Assembly (NCBI RefSeq): GCF_002836475.1
Contig: NZ_PJBJ01000030.1
Coordinates: forward strand, 1,302,001-1,366,000
Length of the DNA: 64,000 bases
Direction: 5' to 3'
Source of the DNA: Flavobacterium sp. ALD4
Lineage (GTDB): Bacteria > Bacteroidota > Bacteroidia > Flavobacteriales > Flavobacteriaceae
In this document: one piece after another, positions 63,669 through 64,000 of the stretch
Numbering within the stretch: the stretch's first letter is position 1
Layout of the letters: every line of letters begins with the position of its first letter
Program-made: the position numbers and the translations under genes
The notes under the pieces: model-generated
What the model was told of the DNA's origin: nothing
Seen by the model: the letters and a program-made list of their open reading frames with translations, nothing else
Database searches by the model: none

Positions 63669-63749
63669 ATGTTAAACAATCGATTTTATTTTAGCAATAC
63701 TTATTATTTCTTCTGGAAAGAGGAAAGGGATTGTGGTATGGTTATTTAA
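63669..63749 (+). CDS. Aromatic-rich leader peptide of pheA
   Basis: A 26-codon frame has ATG at 63669 and TAA at 63747-63749. Residues 6-16 read FYFSNTYYFFW: eight of eleven are Phe, Tyr or Trp. It lies directly before an attenuator and the prephenate dehydratase gene. The arrangement matches leader peptides of classical attenuation; the ribosome would sense charged aromatic tRNAs. Confidence 0.8.
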   Translation: MLNNRFYFSNTYYFFWKEERDCGMVI

Positions 63750-63810
63750 TTAGAAAATTAAATTTATAATTATAGATATACAATCCCGATGCAAATCGGG
63801 ATTTTTTTTT
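63727..63810 (+). promoter_or_regulatory. pheA attenuator: antiterminator/terminator pair
   Basis: The terminator is AATCCCGAT (63782-63790) with ATCGGGATT (63795-63803), then a run of T. The antiterminator pairs GGGATTGT (63727-63734, inside the leader frame after the Trp codon) with ACAATCCC (63780-63787), eight perfect pairs overlapping the terminator 5' arm. A ribosome stalled on the aromatic codons leaves 63727-63734 free; one that reaches the stop codon covers it. Confidence 0.8.
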
Positions 63811-63827
63811 GCTTAAAAGTTTGTTAT

Positions 63828-64000
63828 ATGAATGCTAAAATTGCAATACAAGGTATAAAAGGTTCTTTTCATCATCAGGTGGCACAGGAATATTACGAGC
63901 ATAGCGTAGTAGTAGACGAATGCTTGTCTTTTGAAGAATTGGTAGATAGTTTGCTTTCGGGCAGAGCAGGTCAGGCAGTTATGGCAATAGAAAATTCAAT
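63828..64000 (+). CDS. pheA: Prephenate dehydratase, N-terminal part (partial)
   Basis: The first 57 codons and part of the next are visible before the window ends. The start MNAKIAIQGIKGSFHHQVA and the AVMAIENS stretch near residue 50 are the N-terminal substrate-binding features of prephenate dehydratases, which make phenylpyruvate for phenylalanine. The chorismate-mutase-first type of E. coli PheA is excluded by this N-terminus. The gene follows its leader attenuator by 17 bases. Confidence 0.88.
   Translation, partial: MNAKIAIQGIKGSFHHQVAQEYYEHSVVVDECLSFEELVDSLLSGRAGQAVMAIENS

Noticed and set aside
1..64000. tRNA, rRNA, CRISPR, prophage, transposase or toxin-antitoxin genes
   Set aside because: The sequence was read for these on both strands, and no supporting pattern was found.

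Overview
The window is chromosomal DNA from a Flavobacterium-like member of the Bacteroidota. The evidence is low G+C, promoters of the TTTG / TAnnTTTG type, almost no Shine-Dalgarno sequences, type IX secretion and gliding genes (porT, gldA), a TamL-type lipoprotein, an rodA-mrdA-mreDCB-purH block, a two-gene metH and a fused homoserine acetyltransferase/aspartokinase/homoserine dehydrogenase. No rRNA, tRNA, CRISPR array, transposase or prophage was seen.

Layout. 1-2340: the end of a tail-specific protease gene, an oligopeptide-type ABC permease, and a decayed secreted-nuclease gene. 2350-9522 (minus): the elongasome operon mreB-mreC-mreD-mrdA-rodA, with purH upstream. 9688-12540: a FtsX/MacB-type permease, a zinc alcohol dehydrogenase, then a small region with a 63-nt palindrome and a possible cobalamin-riboswitch remnant. 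12543-22939: core genes (accD, fbaA, tamL, trmH-like, porT, ubiE/menG, folA, thyA, a bifunctional-nuclease gene). 23104-30041: etfBA, pdhB, a large DUF5686 outer-membrane protein, an AlkA-type glycosylase and ppa. 30154-35505: hppA, a deoxynucleoside kinase and metK.

35500-60232 is a sulfur amino-acid island. metK, metY, the metX-thrA fusion, osmC, metZ, an Rrf2 regulator, a TauE exporter, cysH, cysD, cysN, a siroheme sulfite reductase with a HEPN-like tail, two siroheme-synthesis genes, a ferredoxin-NADP reductase-like gene, metH in two pieces, and metF together take sulfate to sulfide, homocysteine, methionine and SAM. Control appears to be a patchwork of RNA devices: a SAM-II-like riboswitch before metK, SAM-I riboswitches before metX-thrA and metH, and two consecutive Cys/Met-rich leader peptides with attenuator structures before metY. 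A strong Bacteroidota promoter with an adjacent imperfect palindrome precedes cysH.

60358-64000: a lipoprotein with an unusual duplicated GMNPxHGQ motif, gldA, a dicarboxylate/amino-acid symporter, and the start of pheA. pheA is preceded by an aromatic-rich leader peptide with mutually exclusive antiterminator and terminator hairpins. The most interesting content is these leader-peptide attenuators, the mix of riboswitch classes in one pathway, a dispersed structured repeat whose copies show compensatory changes, and a tiny paralogous protein family with one nonsense-mutated copy.
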